Assembly (NCBI GenBank): GCA_016842085.1
Contig: JAEVEX010000044.1
Span: forward strand, 1-64,000
Direction: 5' to 3'
Length of the DNA stretch: 64,000 nucleotides
Source: Candidatus Thermoflexus tengchongensis
GTDB taxonomy: Bacteria > Chloroflexota > Anaerolineae > Thermoflexales > Thermoflexaceae
How positions within the stretch are numbered: position 1 is the stretch's first letter; each line of letters opens with the position of its first letter. Below the pieces are notes generated by a model. That model was not told where the DNA came from. It worked only from the letters and a program-made list of their open reading frames with translations, and searched no databases. Of the stretch, positions 40,154 through 49,034 are shown piece after piece. The translations under genes were made by a program, and so were the position numbers.

Positions 40154-41587
40154 TTAATACGCCCCCTCTCCCATAATAACCCGCGGGATGGTGCGAAGCA
40201 TAATCTCCAGATCCAGCAGCGGAGACCAGTTCTCGATGTAATAAATGTCCAGCAGGCACATCTCATCGAACGTGAGATCGCTGCGGCCGGAGATCTGCCA
40301 GAGACCGGTCATGCCCGGCACCGCGGCCAGGCGCTGACGTTGCCAGGGCTTGTAGGCTTCCACCTCGGCCGGCACCGGTGGGCGCGGCCCCACCAGACTC
40401 ATCTCCCCTTTCAACACATTGATCAGCTGCGGCAGCTCATCCAGGCTCAGCCGGCGCAGGATCCGCCCGACCCGCGTGACCCGCGGATCGTTCCGGATCT
40501 TGAAAAGAGGGCCGCTGGCCTCGTTCAGCGCCCGCAGACGTTCCTGCTCCTGCTCCGCTCCTACCCGCATGGTCCGGAATTTATACATCGTGAACAGACG
40601 TCCGTCCTTCCCTACCCGCACCTGCCGGAAAATCACCGGGCCCGGAGAGTCCAGCTTGATGGCCAGGGCGATCAGCGCCATCAGCGGGGCGGAAATAAGA
40701 AGCAAAAGGGTTGCCAGAACCAGATCCATCGCCCGCTTGACGCGGAATTGCCATGGGGAGAAACGAGCCTCCCTCACGCCGATCAGGGGGATCCCATCCA
40801 GATCCCGTACGTCCAGACGGCTCAGCGTCAGCTGGAAGGGATCGGGGACGATCCGCACCGGGATGCGCCGGGCCTCACAGTGCTGGACGACCTCCTGGAT
40901 TCGATCATAGAAGGCCATCGGAAGGGTGATGATCACCTCATCCACGGTGTCTTCCCCCAGGACCTTCGGCAGATCATCCAGGGTGCCCCGGGCGCGGAAG
41001 GGGCCGATATCCGTGCGAGCTTTCTCCGGATCATCGTCCACAAACCCTACGATGCGATACCCCAGCTCCGGCCGGGCCAGGGCCGCCCGCATCACCGCTC
41101 TCCCGAGATCCCCGGCTCCGACGATCAGCGCCCGCACCACACCGATGCCCCGCCGGCGCATGATCCGCTCCGCCCGGCTTTCAAAAAACCGCAGAGCCCC
41201 CAGCAGCAGGACCACCAGCAGAGCGGCTTCCAGGAACATCAACCGGGAATAGAAAAGGGACTGGGAGAAGAACACCACGGCCATCAGAACCAGGGTGCTC
41301 TTGGCCACCGCGTTCAGGATGCGATACATCTCCTCCAGCCACGGCGCCCCCATCTGGGGGGGATACACCCGGTCCAGGCGAAACATCAGCAGCAGAAGGA
41401 CCGTCCAGGCGATCTGGAACGGGATGTAAGCGGAAAACGGGGCATCAAAGGTGATCTCCCGGAACCATTCCCACCGGTAACGCATCAGATAAGCCAGCAC
41501 GAAAGCGACCTGGATCACGATGAGATCCAGGCCGATGCGAATCCATCGCCACCACCACGGAATCCTTCGATCGCTCATAGGACCCAT
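40154..41587 (-). CDS. Polyprenyl-phosphate glycosyl-1-phosphate transferase
   Basis: A 477-residue WbaP/EpsL-type enzyme that starts glycan assembly by placing a sugar-1-phosphate on undecaprenyl phosphate. Four N-terminal helices (within about 10-120) precede a Rossmann-like domain (I-V-G-A-G-D-L-G-R-A), and a re-entrant helix near 290 leads to the catalytic part: F-R-Q-V-R-V-G-K-D-G, K-F-R-T-M, R-R-L-S-L-D-E-L-P-Q-L and S-L-V-G-P-R-P-P. Starts at 41587 and 41578 are both possible. It follows the glycosyltransferase at 41700. It probably serves the same surface polysaccharide as the Wzz cluster at 6-11 kb. Confidence 0.9.
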   Translation of the reverse strand: MGPMSDRRIPWWWRWIRIGLDLIVIQVAFVLAYLMRYRWEWFREITFDAPFSAYIPFQIAWTVLLLLMFRLDRVYPPQMGAPWLEEMYRILNAVAKSTLVLMAVVFFSQSLFYSRLMFLEAALLVVLLLGALRFFESRAERIMRRRGIGVVRALIVGAGDLGRAVMRAALARPELGYRIVGFVDDDPEKARTDIGPFRARGTLDDLPKVLGEDTVDEVIITLPMAFYDRIQEVVQHCEARRIPVRIVPDPFQLTLSRLDVRDLDGIPLIGVREARFSPWQFRVKRAMDLVLATLLLLISAPLMALIALAIKLDSPGPVIFRQVRVGKDGRLFTMYKFRTMRVGAEQEQERLRALNEASGPLFKIRNDPRVTRVGRILRRLSLDELPQLINVLKGEMSLVGPRPPVPAEVEAYKPWQRQRLAAVPGMTGLWQISGRSDLTFDEMCLLDIYYIENWSPLLDLEIMLRTIPRVIMGEGAY

Positions 41588-41699
41588 CCGCCAGCGCTCT
41601 TTCCGGATCTCTCTCCATTCGCCGCCTGAGGGGCCGCGACGGGAAAGGAAGTCCCGTTGAGGGAAAGCCCCTCTGGCTCCCTCCTGGCCCCGGAAGCGT

Positions 41700-42857
41700 T
41701 CATGGATCCAGGCCGGAAACGGAACGCTGCGCGATTTTATTATAAAATTCCACGATGACCCTTGCGGTCCTTTCCCAGGAAAACTGCCGGGCCCGCGCCA
41801 GTCCACGAGCCCGCAACATTTCCCAAAGCGCACGGTCACGGAGCAGCGCCTGGATCCCCTCCACCCAGCCCTCGACATCGTCAGGATCGACCATGAGGCC
41901 TGCTTCCCCCACGACCTCCGGGAGGGAGGACGCCCGGGCGGCGATCACCGGGGTTCCACAGGCCATGGCCTCCAGCGGCGGCAGCCCAAACCCCTCATAC
42001 CGGGATGGATAAGCCAGGAGGGTGGCCGCATTATACCAGAACGGAAGCTCCGTGTCCGGCACAAATCCGATCCAGCGGGCTCGACCTTCCCGCTCCAGCG
42101 CCTCTAATCGGGAAAGGAAAGCCGGCTTCCATCCCCGCCCCCCCACCAGGATCAGCGGGACCGGTGGGGACAGCCGGGCGATGGCCTCCAGCAGGACTTC
42201 CAGGTTTTTCCGCGGTTCCAGGGTCCCGACATAGAGGATAAATGAGTCCGGCAAGCCGTATCGGGCCCGAAACGTGGCCACCTCCTCCTCCGGCAACGGC
42301 CGGAAGCGGGGATCGATCCCGGGATAGGCCACTTCGATCCGCTCCGGGGGAAGCTTCCAGAGACGGATGAGCTCTTCACGGGCCGCCTGGGAGATCGTCA
42401 GGATCCCCGCTGCCCGCCGGCAGGTCAACCGGGTAAACAGACGCAGATAGATCCGATTCCATGCCCGAAACGCCTCCGGATGGCGAACGAAACTCAAATC
42501 ATAGACCGTGACCACCACCGGCAGGCGAACCGCCAGCGGCGCGACAAAGGCCATCGCATGGAGCAGATCCCAATCCCCCCGGGCGAGAAGAAGCGGAAAG
42601 GCCAGCTGTTCCCACAGGATCCGGACCAGCGGCCGATGGGTTGGCCAGGTCGTCCGGATCCAGCGGATCCCTGGCGCTTCCGGGGCAAAGGACCGCGGTC
42701 CGATGAACGCGGTGAAGGCGAGATCAGGAGCCACCCGGGGAAGATGCCGCAGGACCTCATAGATATAACGATGGATCCCGGCGCTCCGATAGGACGCCTC
42801 GCCGGCCAGCAGCTGGGCGTTCAGGGCGATTCGAATTCGGATAGAATGGGAAGACAC
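41700..42857 (-). CDS. Glycosyltransferase family 4
   Basis: A 385-residue GT-B enzyme with a GTG start preceded by AGGAGC. Family marks are [10 protein letters not shown] in the N-terminal half, [11 protein letters not shown] and V-G-G-R-G-W-K in the donor site, and [18 protein letters not shown] with the E-x7-E motif. These are typical of mannosyltransferase-like GT4 proteins. It is transcribed together with the phosphoglycosyl transferase and divergently from the ornithine-cyclodeaminase-like gene 87 bases away. Confidence 0.9.
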   Translation of the reverse strand: MSSHSIRIRIALNAQLLAGEASYRSAGIHRYIYEVLRHLPRVAPDLAFTAFIGPRSFAPEAPGIRWIRTTWPTHRPLVRILWEQLAFPLLLARGDWDLLHAMAFVAPLAVRLPVVVTVYDLSFVRHPEAFRAWNRIYLRLFTRLTCRRAAGILTISQAAREELIRLWKLPPERIEVAYPGIDPRFRPLPEEEVATFRARYGLPDSFILYVGTLEPRKNLEVLLEAIARLSPPVPLILVGGRGWKPAFLSRLEALEREGRARWIGFVPDTELPFWYNAATLLAYPSRYEGFGLPPLEAMACGTPVIAARASSLPEVVGEAGLMVDPDDVEGWVEGIQALLRDRALWEMLRARGLARARQFSWERTARVIVEFYNKIAQRSVSGLDP

Positions 42858-42944
42858 GTCGTGAGCTCCTGAGGCGGAACAGATCCCTTCCCTATGATTC
42901 TATTCGATCAAGAGATCAGCAATCCGCAACGCGGAGGAATCCGA

Positions 42945-43916
42945 ATGGCCCTTTTACTTCGCGAGGAGGATGTGCAGACATTGCTGCCGATCTCCGACGC
43001 CATCGAGGCGCTGGAACGCGCCTTCCGCGCCCAGGCTGAGGGTCACGCGACCACGGTGCCCCGCGCTCGCGTCCGCTGGCCCCGCGGCGCCCTCCACGTG
43101 ATGGCCGCTGGAGGGCCCGGGATCGGCTACGTCGGCCTGAAGGCCTACACCACCGTCGGGGGACAGGCCCGCTTCGTCGTCTTGCTGTTCGACATCGAGA
43201 GCGGAGCGCTGGTTGCCCTGATCGAAGCCGATATGCTGGGCCGCCTGCGAACCGGGGCGGCCACGGGCCTGGCCACCCGCTACCTCGCCCGTCCGGATGC
43301 TCGAATTGTGGGGATGTATGGGACAGGGCGCCAGGCGGCCACGCAGCTCATGGCCGTTTGCGCTGCTCGAGCGATCGAGGAAGTCCGGGTCTACAGCCCG
43401 ACCCGGGAGCGTCGGGAAGCGTTCGCCCAACGTATGGCGGAAACCCTCGGGATCCCGGTGCACGTGATGGATCGACCGGAGGCTGTCGCCGAGGGAGCGG
43501 ACATCCTGATCACCATCACCTCGGCGCGGGAGCCGGTCCTGCGGGGGGCATGGCTGCGGCCGGGGATGCATATCAACGCCGCCGGCTCCAACGCATGGAT
43601 CCGTCGGGAACTGGATGAGGAAGCGGTGGTCCGGGCGGATCTGATCGTCATCGATGCGCGGGATCAGGGGAAAATGGAAGCGGGCGATTTCCTGGAGCCC
43701 CTGGAGCGGGGACGGTTACAATGGGATCGGATCCACGAATTGAAAGATGTGGTCGCCGGACGGGTGCAGCGCACCCATCCCGCTCAGATTACGCTTTTTA
43801 AATCCCTGGGCATTGCTCTGGAGGACGTGGCCGTTGCGGCCCTGGTCTATGAACGAGCCCGGGCTCAGGGGATGGGCGAATCGTTGCGCCTGGTGGAGGC
43901 TCCGCTGATGGATTGA
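42945..43916 (+). CDS. Ornithine cyclodeaminase/mu-crystallin family enzyme
   Basis: A 323-residue NAD(P)-dependent enzyme. The ATG at 42945 (M-A-L-L-L-R-E-E-D-V) has GGAGG eight bases upstream, better than the ATG at 42894. It has P-R-A-R-V-R-W-P-R-G, G-L-K-A-Y, L-R-T-G-A-A-T-G-L-A-T and the Rossmann loop G-M-Y-G-T-G-R-Q-A. Family members act as ornithine cyclodeaminase, alanine dehydrogenase, or imine reductases; the motifs do not discriminate among them. mutM follows at 55 bases. Confidence 0.88.
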   Translation: MALLLREEDVQTLLPISDAIEALERAFRAQAEGHATTVPRARVRWPRGALHVMAAGGPGIGYVGLKAYTTVGGQARFVVLLFDIESGALVALIEADMLGRLRTGAATGLATRYLARPDARIVGMYGTGRQAATQLMAVCAARAIEEVRVYSPTRERREAFAQRMAETLGIPVHVMDRPEAVAEGADILITITSAREPVLRGAWLRPGMHINAAGSNAWIRRELDEEAVVRADLIVIDARDQGKMEAGDFLEPLERGRLQWDRIHELKDVVAGRVQRTHPAQITLFKSLGIALEDVAVAALVYERARAQGMGESLRLVEAPLMD

Positions 43917-43971
43917 ACGCGGGGAGCGAAATCCACTCCTTTGAAAGCACAGGACCCAGCAGGTGTAAACC

Positions 43972-44778
43972 ATGCCGGAACTTCCCGAAGTCGAGACGCT
44001 GGTTCGTGAGCTGCGCCCCCATGTGACGGGCCGCCGGATCGGCTATGTGATCCTGCACTGGCCTGGATGTGTGGCCACTCCCGCCCCTTGCCAGTTCGTC
44101 CAGCGGATGACAGGGCGAGAGATTCAGGAGGTGCGGCGGCGGGGCAAGTTCCTCTGGTTCGTCCTGGATCATGGGGCATGGCTGGTCCACCTGAAAATGA
44201 CCGGCCGCCTGTTCCTGCTTCCCGCCTCCGAGCCGGATCCGTATGCCCGGGCCGATTTCATCCTGGACGACGGGCGCATCCTCCGGTTCCAGGATCTTCG
44301 CAAGTTCGGTCGTTTATACTGGATCGCGGATCCAGAGCCCATCTTCCGTCCGCTGGGGCCGGAGCCCCTGGATCCGCAGTTCCGGCCCGAGGATCTCGCC
44401 CGACAGCTTGCCGGCCGCCGGGGGCGCCTGAAGGCGCTGCTGCTCGATCAATCGGTGCTGGCCGGGATCGGGAATATCTACGCGGACGAGGCGCTCTGGC
44501 GGGCACGGCTGCATCCGATGCGATCCGCCAACTCCCTGACCCGGGCGGAACTCCGACGCCTCTGGAAAGGCATTCGAGAGGCCCTCCTGGCTGGCCTGCG
44601 CCATCATGGGACCACTATCCAGTGGTATCGCCGGCCGGAGGGGGACAGCGGAGAGCATCAACGGTATCTGCGGGTCTACGGGCGAGCGGGGCAACCCTGT
44701 TTCCGCTGCGGAACCCCGATCATCCGTCAGGTCCTTCAGGGCCGCAGCGCCCACTTCTGCCCGGGTTGCCAGCGATAG
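43972..44778 (+). CDS. mutM: Formamidopyrimidine-DNA glycosylase
   Basis: It removes oxidised purines such as 8-oxoguanine and nicks the site. The 268-residue protein starts P-E-L-P-E-V-E-T, giving the catalytic N-terminal Pro and Glu after Met removal. The conserved Lys is in H-L-K-M-T-G-R-L, and A-G-I-G-N-I-Y-A-D-E-A-L-W is the helix-two-turn-helix. The zinc finger is complete: C-F-R-C near 240 and C-P-G-C at the end. The family also contains Nei (endonuclease VIII) enzymes, but the A-G-I-G-N-I-Y-A-D-E motif supports MutM. Confidence 0.95.
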   Translation: MPELPEVETLVRELRPHVTGRRIGYVILHWPGCVATPAPCQFVQRMTGREIQEVRRRGKFLWFVLDHGAWLVHLKMTGRLFLLPASEPDPYARADFILDDGRILRFQDLRKFGRLYWIADPEPIFRPLGPEPLDPQFRPEDLARQLAGRRGRLKALLLDQSVLAGIGNIYADEALWRARLHPMRSANSLTRAELRRLWKGIREALLAGLRHHGTTIQWYRRPEGDSGEHQRYLRVYGRAGQPCFRCGTPIIRQVLQGRSAHFCPGCQR

Positions 44779-44865
44779 AGGAGATCAACGACGGAACTCC
44801 TGTCGTGAAATGAGAAGGGCTCCGGGCAAACCCCGGAGGGGAGCAAGGGGGAAGTTTACACTATC

Positions 44866-45609
44866 ATGTGGGCGATCGGGGTGGATCTGGCCTGGTCTCC
44901 ACGGAACCCGACGGCCGCGGTGGCGCTTCGCTGGGATGAGGATCACTGGGCCATCGAGGCCTGAGCGGATGATCTGGGCTCCGATGCAGAGATCCTGGAA
45001 TTCCTGGCTCCTTATCGGGAAGATCCCTGTGTGATCGGGATCGACGCGCCGCTGATCGTCCCGAACGAGGAGGGGTCGCGGCCATGTGATCGGTGGATCG
45101 CCTCCCGGTTCAGCCGCTACCATGCCGGGGGCTATCCGGTGAACCGGCGCTGGCTCCGTTCCTTTGGCGGCCTGCGGGGGGAAACCCTGGCCCAGACCCT
45201 GATGACCTGGGGGTTCACGCTACAGCCACCCCCTCGCCCAGGGGCCCCCATCCGCGCCGTCATGGAAGTCTTCCCCCATCCCGCCGCGATTGTCCTGTTC
45301 GGCCTCCGACGGATCATTCGGTATAAGCGCCTGCGCCGGGGTCCGTGGATTCGCGGGCTGCGCCGCTGGCACCGCCAGCTCCTTGCGCTGGAGCGCTTCC
45401 ACCCACCGCTTGACTGGCCGGAGACCTGGCGCGCGCCCCCGCCGGAGGCCCGAACCCGGCGGAGCCTGAAGGCGTGGGAGGATCGACTGGATGCCGTCTT
45501 TTGCGCTTATATCGCGGGCTACGTGTGGTTCCACGGCCCGGCCGGTTATGAGCAGATCGGCGATCTGGAACATGGATACGTGGTCATCCCACGCCGCCTG
45601 ATCGGATGA
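44866..45609 (+). pseudogene. DUF429 protein gene with in-frame TGA
   Basis: The frame from ATG 44866 (M-W-A-I-G-V-D-L-A-W-S-P) continues as a DUF429 protein of 247 codons: G-I-D-A-P-L-I-V-P-N, R-P-C-D-R, M-E-V-F-P-H-P and D-A-V-F-C-A-Y-I-A at the expected spots. A single TGA at 44962-44964, between Glu-Ala and Ala-Asp, interrupts it. CGA to TGA is one transition, so a recent nonsense mutation is likely. The rest could restart at GTG 45031 but would then lack the first RNase H-like strand. No SECIS-like hairpin is evident. Confidence 0.8.
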
Positions 45610-45662
45610 GAGGAGAAATCTTCGGGAGTCTTTCGTAAGCCTCTCGGGAGGAGCGAATCGCC

Positions 45663-46073
45663 ATGAGCGGGGAATGGCCATGCTGCGCAGAGCCATTGCC
45701 GGAGGAGGTCCGGCGCGGCCTGGAGCAGTTCAACGCCGGGGAGTATTTCGAACAGCACGAAACGCTGGAACACGCATGGCGCGCGGAGGCCCGACCGGTC
45801 CGGGAGCTTTATCAGGGGATCCTGCAGATCGGCGTGGCCTGCTATCAGATCCAGCGGGGCAACTACGCGGGGGCATTGAAAATGCTGCGACGCGGCCTGG
45901 CCCATCTCGCCCCGGTGCCGGATCGCTGTCAGGGGATCGACGTGGCGCGCCTGCGGGAGGATGCCCTTCGACTGTTAAAGCGGCTCGAGAAGTTAGGCCC
46001 CGAGGGGCTTCACCAGATCGATGGTCACGGGTTCCCCCACGTGATATTTGAATTTGAACAGAAACCCGGTTAG
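45663..46073 (+). CDS. DUF309 protein
   Basis: A 136-residue helical protein. Its signature F-N-A-G-E-Y-F-E-Q-H-E-T-L-E-H-A-W defines the DUF309 family, followed by Y-Q-G-I-L-Q-I-G-V-A. Conserved His and Glu residues suggest metal binding, but the biochemical function of the family is not known. It follows the DUF429 gene by 53 bases in a short plus-strand run. Confidence 0.9.
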   Translation: MSGEWPCCAEPLPEEVRRGLEQFNAGEYFEQHETLEHAWRAEARPVRELYQGILQIGVACYQIQRGNYAGALKMLRRGLAHLAPVPDRCQGIDVARLREDALRLLKRLEKLGPEGLHQIDGHGFPHVIFEFEQKPG

Positions 46074-46165
46074 GAGCGATGGCATCGATTTCCTTCCGGG
46101 GCTTCCGAGGCCGGAGAGGCGGATGTCGCCGCTAAAGCGGCTCCTGCAGAACAAGAGGAGGTTCT

Positions 46166-47200
46166 ATGAAGGCCGTGTTGATGCGCCGACGAGGAGGACC
46201 GGAGGTTTTGCAGGTGGAGGAAGTGCCTACCCCGAGCCCGGGGCCCGGCGAGGTCCTGGTTCGGGTGTATGCCTGCGGCCTGAACCATCTCGATCTCTAT
46301 ACCCGGGCCGGCGCGCAGGGACGCAAGGCGAAACTCCCCCATGTCCTGGGCCTGGAGCCGGCGGGGGAGATCGCGGCCCTCGGCGAGGGAGTGACGGGAT
46401 GGAAGGTAGGGGATCGGGTGCTGGTGGGCGCTTTCATCGTATGCGGGGAGTGCGAGTTCTGTCGCGCCGGGATGGATAATCTGTGCCAGCGGCGGAAGAT
46501 CCTCGGCGTCGATCGCTGGGGCGGCTATGCTGAGTATGTGGTGGCCCCAGCCGCCAATCTGATGCCTCTGGGGCCGAACACCTCGTATGAGGCCGCCGCG
46601 GCCGTTCAGGCCGCTTTCGGGACGGCGTGGCATATGCTGGTGAGCCGGGCGCGTATCCGACCCGGGGAAACGGTGCTGGTGCTGGCCGCCGGCAGCGGCA
46701 TCGGCACAGCGGCCATCCAGATCGCCAAACACTTCGGATGCCGCGTCATCGCCACGGCGAGCAGCGACGAAAAGCTGGAAAAAGCCCGCGCCCTGGGCGC
46801 CGATGTGCTGATCAATTACCGGGAACACCCGCGCTTCAGCCTGCGGGTGATGGAAGCCACCGGAGGGCGAGGGGCGGATATCGTTTTCGAGCACGTGGGT
46901 TCCGACACGTGGAAGGAAAGCGTGGCCTCTCTGGCCTTCCGGGGCCGTCTGGTGTTCTGTGGCTCGACCACCGGCCGCTGGGGAGAGACCGATCTGTGGG
47001 GGGTCTTTTACAAGGAGGCCGAGATCCTGGGTTCCTTCGGAGCCACCCGTGCGGATTTCCAGGCCGTGATGGAGCGGGTGGAACAGGGGATCTTCCGCCC
47101 GGTCATCGATCGGATCTTCCCGATGGAGGAGGCCGCGGAGGCGCATCGCTATCTGGAGGACCGACGGGTTTTCGGAAAGGTGATCTTGCGGATTCCATAA
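46166..47200 (+). CDS. Zinc-type alcohol dehydrogenase / quinone oxidoreductase family
   Basis: A 344-residue medium-chain dehydrogenase. AAGAGGAGG precedes the ATG. Catalytic zinc ligands are Cys38 (in Y-A-C-G-L-N-H) and the distant G-H-E position, which here reads G-L-E-P, so the His is lost. The structural zinc loop is C-G-E-C-E-F-C and C near residues 92-108. The NAD(P) loop is A-A-G-S-G-I-G-T-A-A. The loss of the His points to a quinone-reductase-like or altered enzyme rather than a classical alcohol dehydrogenase. Substrate unknown. Confidence 0.85.
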   Translation: MKAVLMRRRGGPEVLQVEEVPTPSPGPGEVLVRVYACGLNHLDLYTRAGAQGRKAKLPHVLGLEPAGEIAALGEGVTGWKVGDRVLVGAFIVCGECEFCRAGMDNLCQRRKILGVDRWGGYAEYVVAPAANLMPLGPNTSYEAAAAVQAAFGTAWHMLVSRARIRPGETVLVLAAGSGIGTAAIQIAKHFGCRVIATASSDEKLEKARALGADVLINYREHPRFSLRVMEATGGRGADIVFEHVGSDTWKESVASLAFRGRLVFCGSTTGRWGETDLWGVFYKEAEILGSFGATRADFQAVMERVEQGIFRPVIDRIFPMEEAAEAHRYLEDRRVFGKVILRIP

Positions 47201-47303
47201 TCCGACAACCGAAGTGGCCTGAGCAGGCCTGCTGAGCCCGGGCAGGGCTTTCCCGTGTTCTCAGGATATCCACCGCTGGGCTCCGATTCGGGAGGTGAGA
47301 CGG

Positions 47304-47340
47304 CCCCTCCCTGTGGCGCTTCGGGCCACAGGGAGGGGGG
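47304..47340 (+). terminator. Strong hairpin after the dehydrogenase gene
   Basis: CCCTCCCTGTGGC pairs with GCCACAGGGAGGG around a GCTTCGG loop. Only a short A/T stretch follows, so it is an atypical terminator, but it stands 100 bases past the gene at the end of the plus-strand run. Confidence 0.55.
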
Positions 47341-47451
47341 AAATCCGTTTGGGGCCACCAGGGTGCCTTCAGCGCCCCTTATGGATCCAAAAGCCTTTCG
47401 AAAGAGGCCAGCGGCGTAACCTCGAAAAAAGGAGCCGTTCTGTGACTCATC

Positions 47452-47487
47452 GTCATTTATTTCACCCCGCTGGGCGAAATAAATGAC
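47452..47487. repeat. Hairpin overlapping the tnpB 3' end
   Basis: Arms GTCATTTATTTC and GAAATAAATGAC enclose a 12-base GC-rich loop that can itself pair CCC with GGG. It overlaps the tnpB stop, the region where IS605/IS607 tnpB genes usually encode their guide RNA. Confidence 0.7.
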
Positions 47488-47929
47488 CGGCCACTTCCTG
47501 CTTCCTCGACCCGTGGCTCGTAGACCGACCCGAAGGCCGTTCCGCCGCCAGAGGGATCTCCACAGGCGTCACTTCCCGGGGAACTCCCGGTAGGGCCATT
47601 GAGGGCGGCCAACCCGTAATTGCGCAGGTTGATGGCCGCGTTGAGATCCCGATCCACCTCCAGCCCGCAGGCCGCACAACGGAAAACCCGCTGGTTTAAG
47701 GGGAGTCTCCCGTTCCGATGCCCGCATCGAGAGCAAAGCCGGGTGGACGGGAACGCTCGTGGTGCCGCAATGATCCGTGACCCATACCACTGGCACTTGT
47801 ATTCCAGCATCCGGCGGAACATCCCCCAGCCCGCATCCGCAACAGAACGGGAAAGACGCCCACGAGCCAGGCCCTTCACGGAAAGATCCTCCACCACGAT
47901 CGCCGACTTGGTTTTCGCCAGCGCCGTGG

Positions 47930-47959
47930 TGGAATGCGGTGCCTAGGCACCGCACTCCA
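47930..47959. repeat. 30-base palindrome in tnpB, copy B
   Basis: Reads TGGAATGCGGTGCC, TA, then its complement with one mismatch pair. It is at the point where the tnpB frame changes. Confidence 0.9.
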
Positions 47960-48488
47960 GTCCCGCCGGATGTTCCGAATCCGCCGATGCGACCGGGCCA
48001 GACGAAGAGAGGCCTTGCGGTGGTTCCTCGATCCCTTCTGCTTTCGGGAAAGCTGTCGGGAGCGACGGCGCAATAAGCGCAGCCCCCGGGACAGCGGCTT
48101 CGGGGCTTCGATGCGCGTTCCGTCGGACAGCACCAGGAAGGACATCAGCCCCAGATCCACGCCCACGATTTCTCCTTCCCGCTGGGGAGGATCGGGCCGC
48201 TCCACCTCACAGGTAAGGCTCACAAACCAGCGATCGGCCTCCCGGGAGATGGTGGCCGAGAGAATGCGGGCCTTCTTTTCCTGGAGGAGCTGGAGGAGCT
48301 TGTCCGTCCGCTCCCTGGTTCGCACCTTACCCATGCGGGGGAGTTGAACGTGGCGGGGGATCACCCGAATGGAGCCTGTCAGGCGGGCCTTGTTATCGTC
48401 CAGGCTCTTCTTGCGCTTGAAGCGAGGCCTTCCCGCCCGACCTTGTCTCCAGTTGCGAAAAGCCCGCTCCAGATCCCGAAAGGCTTCC

Positions 48489-48518
48489 TGGAGTGCGGTG
48501 CCTAGGCACCGCACTCCA
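48489..48518. repeat. 30-base palindrome in tnpB, copy A
   Basis: A perfect 30-base self-complementary sequence: TGGAGTGCGGTGCC, TA, GGCACCGCACTCCA. Differs from copy B at a single base. Confidence 0.95.
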
Positions 48519-48742
48519 ACCTCCACCTCCACCCACCAGGAGGCGTTCTCCCGCTTCCAGATGTTCCACGCCTTGTGGAGCTGGGCGGCGGAGGGAAGGG
48601 GCAGGCCCTGCTCCAGCGCTTCCAGGCATCGGGACAGACCCCAATTGTAGGCAAAGCGGGCCGCTCCCACGTGTTTGGCCAGGGCCACCCGCTGCTCCCC
48701 ATTGGGATCCAGCTCAAAGCGAAACGCCTGCATCACCCGCAT

Positions 48743-48992
48743 CCCATCGCCTCCAGCGCCCGCCTGGCACGGTTCCGAGCCGACCGGCGCCTTGCGGTGC
48801 TCCACCACGATCCGGCTCACCCGGGGGTCGCGCAGCACCCGTAGCAGCTTCTTCCGCTTCCCGTTGAGCCCGGAACCGATCTCGGCCACCACGTCGAAGT
48901 CCGTCCAGCCCTGCTCCAGGGCGAACGCCTGCAGGCGCCGCCCTTGACGCTGCAGGTCATCCTTGCTTGCGAGCCCAGTCAGAGAGCTTCAT
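48743..48992 (-). pseudogene. IS607 tnpA (serine recombinase) remnant
   Basis: At 48992 an ATG opens M-K-L-S-D-W-A-R-K-Q-G, the usual start of IS607 recombinases, and meets a stop at once. In another frame the recombinase resumes with D-L-Q-R-Q-G-R-R-L-Q-A-F-A and continues E-I-G-S-G-L-N-G-K-R-K-K-L-L-R-V-L and I-V-V-E-H-R, then degenerates and runs into tnpB. The helix-turn-helix and the Y-A-R-V-S-S segment with the catalytic serine are gone, so the element cannot move by itself. Confidence 0.75.
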
Positions 48993-49034
48993 GGCTGAAA
49001 TGGATGATAATAAAAACGGCAGCTGCTGTCAACC

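Larger units (their letters stand above)
47457..48742 (-). pseudogene. tnpB: tnpB (RNA-guided nuclease of IS607/IS605), frame-broken
   Basis: Two overlapping frames together make one TnpB. The first (from M-R-V-M-Q-A-F-R-F at 48742, GGAGG upstream) has the N-terminal region and G-V-D-L-G-L, the first RuvC Asp. The second (from about 47897) has V-V-E-D-L-S with the Glu, the zinc finger C-S-R-C ... C-A-A-C, and D-R-D-L-N-A-A-I-N with the last Asp. A 30-base palindrome (47930-47959) sits right at the frame break. A second copy (48489-48518) is read through in frame as G-V-R-C-L-G-T-A-L-Q. The nuclease is therefore probably dead. Confidence 0.85.
47452..48992 (-). mobile_element. Decayed IS607-family element
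   Basis: From 48992 leftward the element holds remains of a serine-recombinase tnpA and a broken tnpB. IS607 identity rests on the M-K-L-S-D-W-A-R-K-Q-G start at 48992 and the E-I-G-S-G-L-N-G-K-R-K-K-L-L block. The right side ends in a hairpin with 12-base arms (47452-47463 and 47476-47487) that overlaps the tnpB stop. It lies between the dehydrogenase and tmk. IS607 elements have no terminal inverted repeats, so the exact ends are not fixed. Confidence 0.75.

Noticed and set aside
44962-44964. TGA as a selenocysteine codon in the DUF429 gene
   Set aside because: No SECIS-like hairpin directly follows, the family has no Cys at this place that I know of, and a CGA-to-TGA mutation is simpler.
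47452-48992. IS200/IS605 element
   Set aside because: The remnant upstream of tnpB has serine-recombinase motifs of IS607, not a Y1 transposase.
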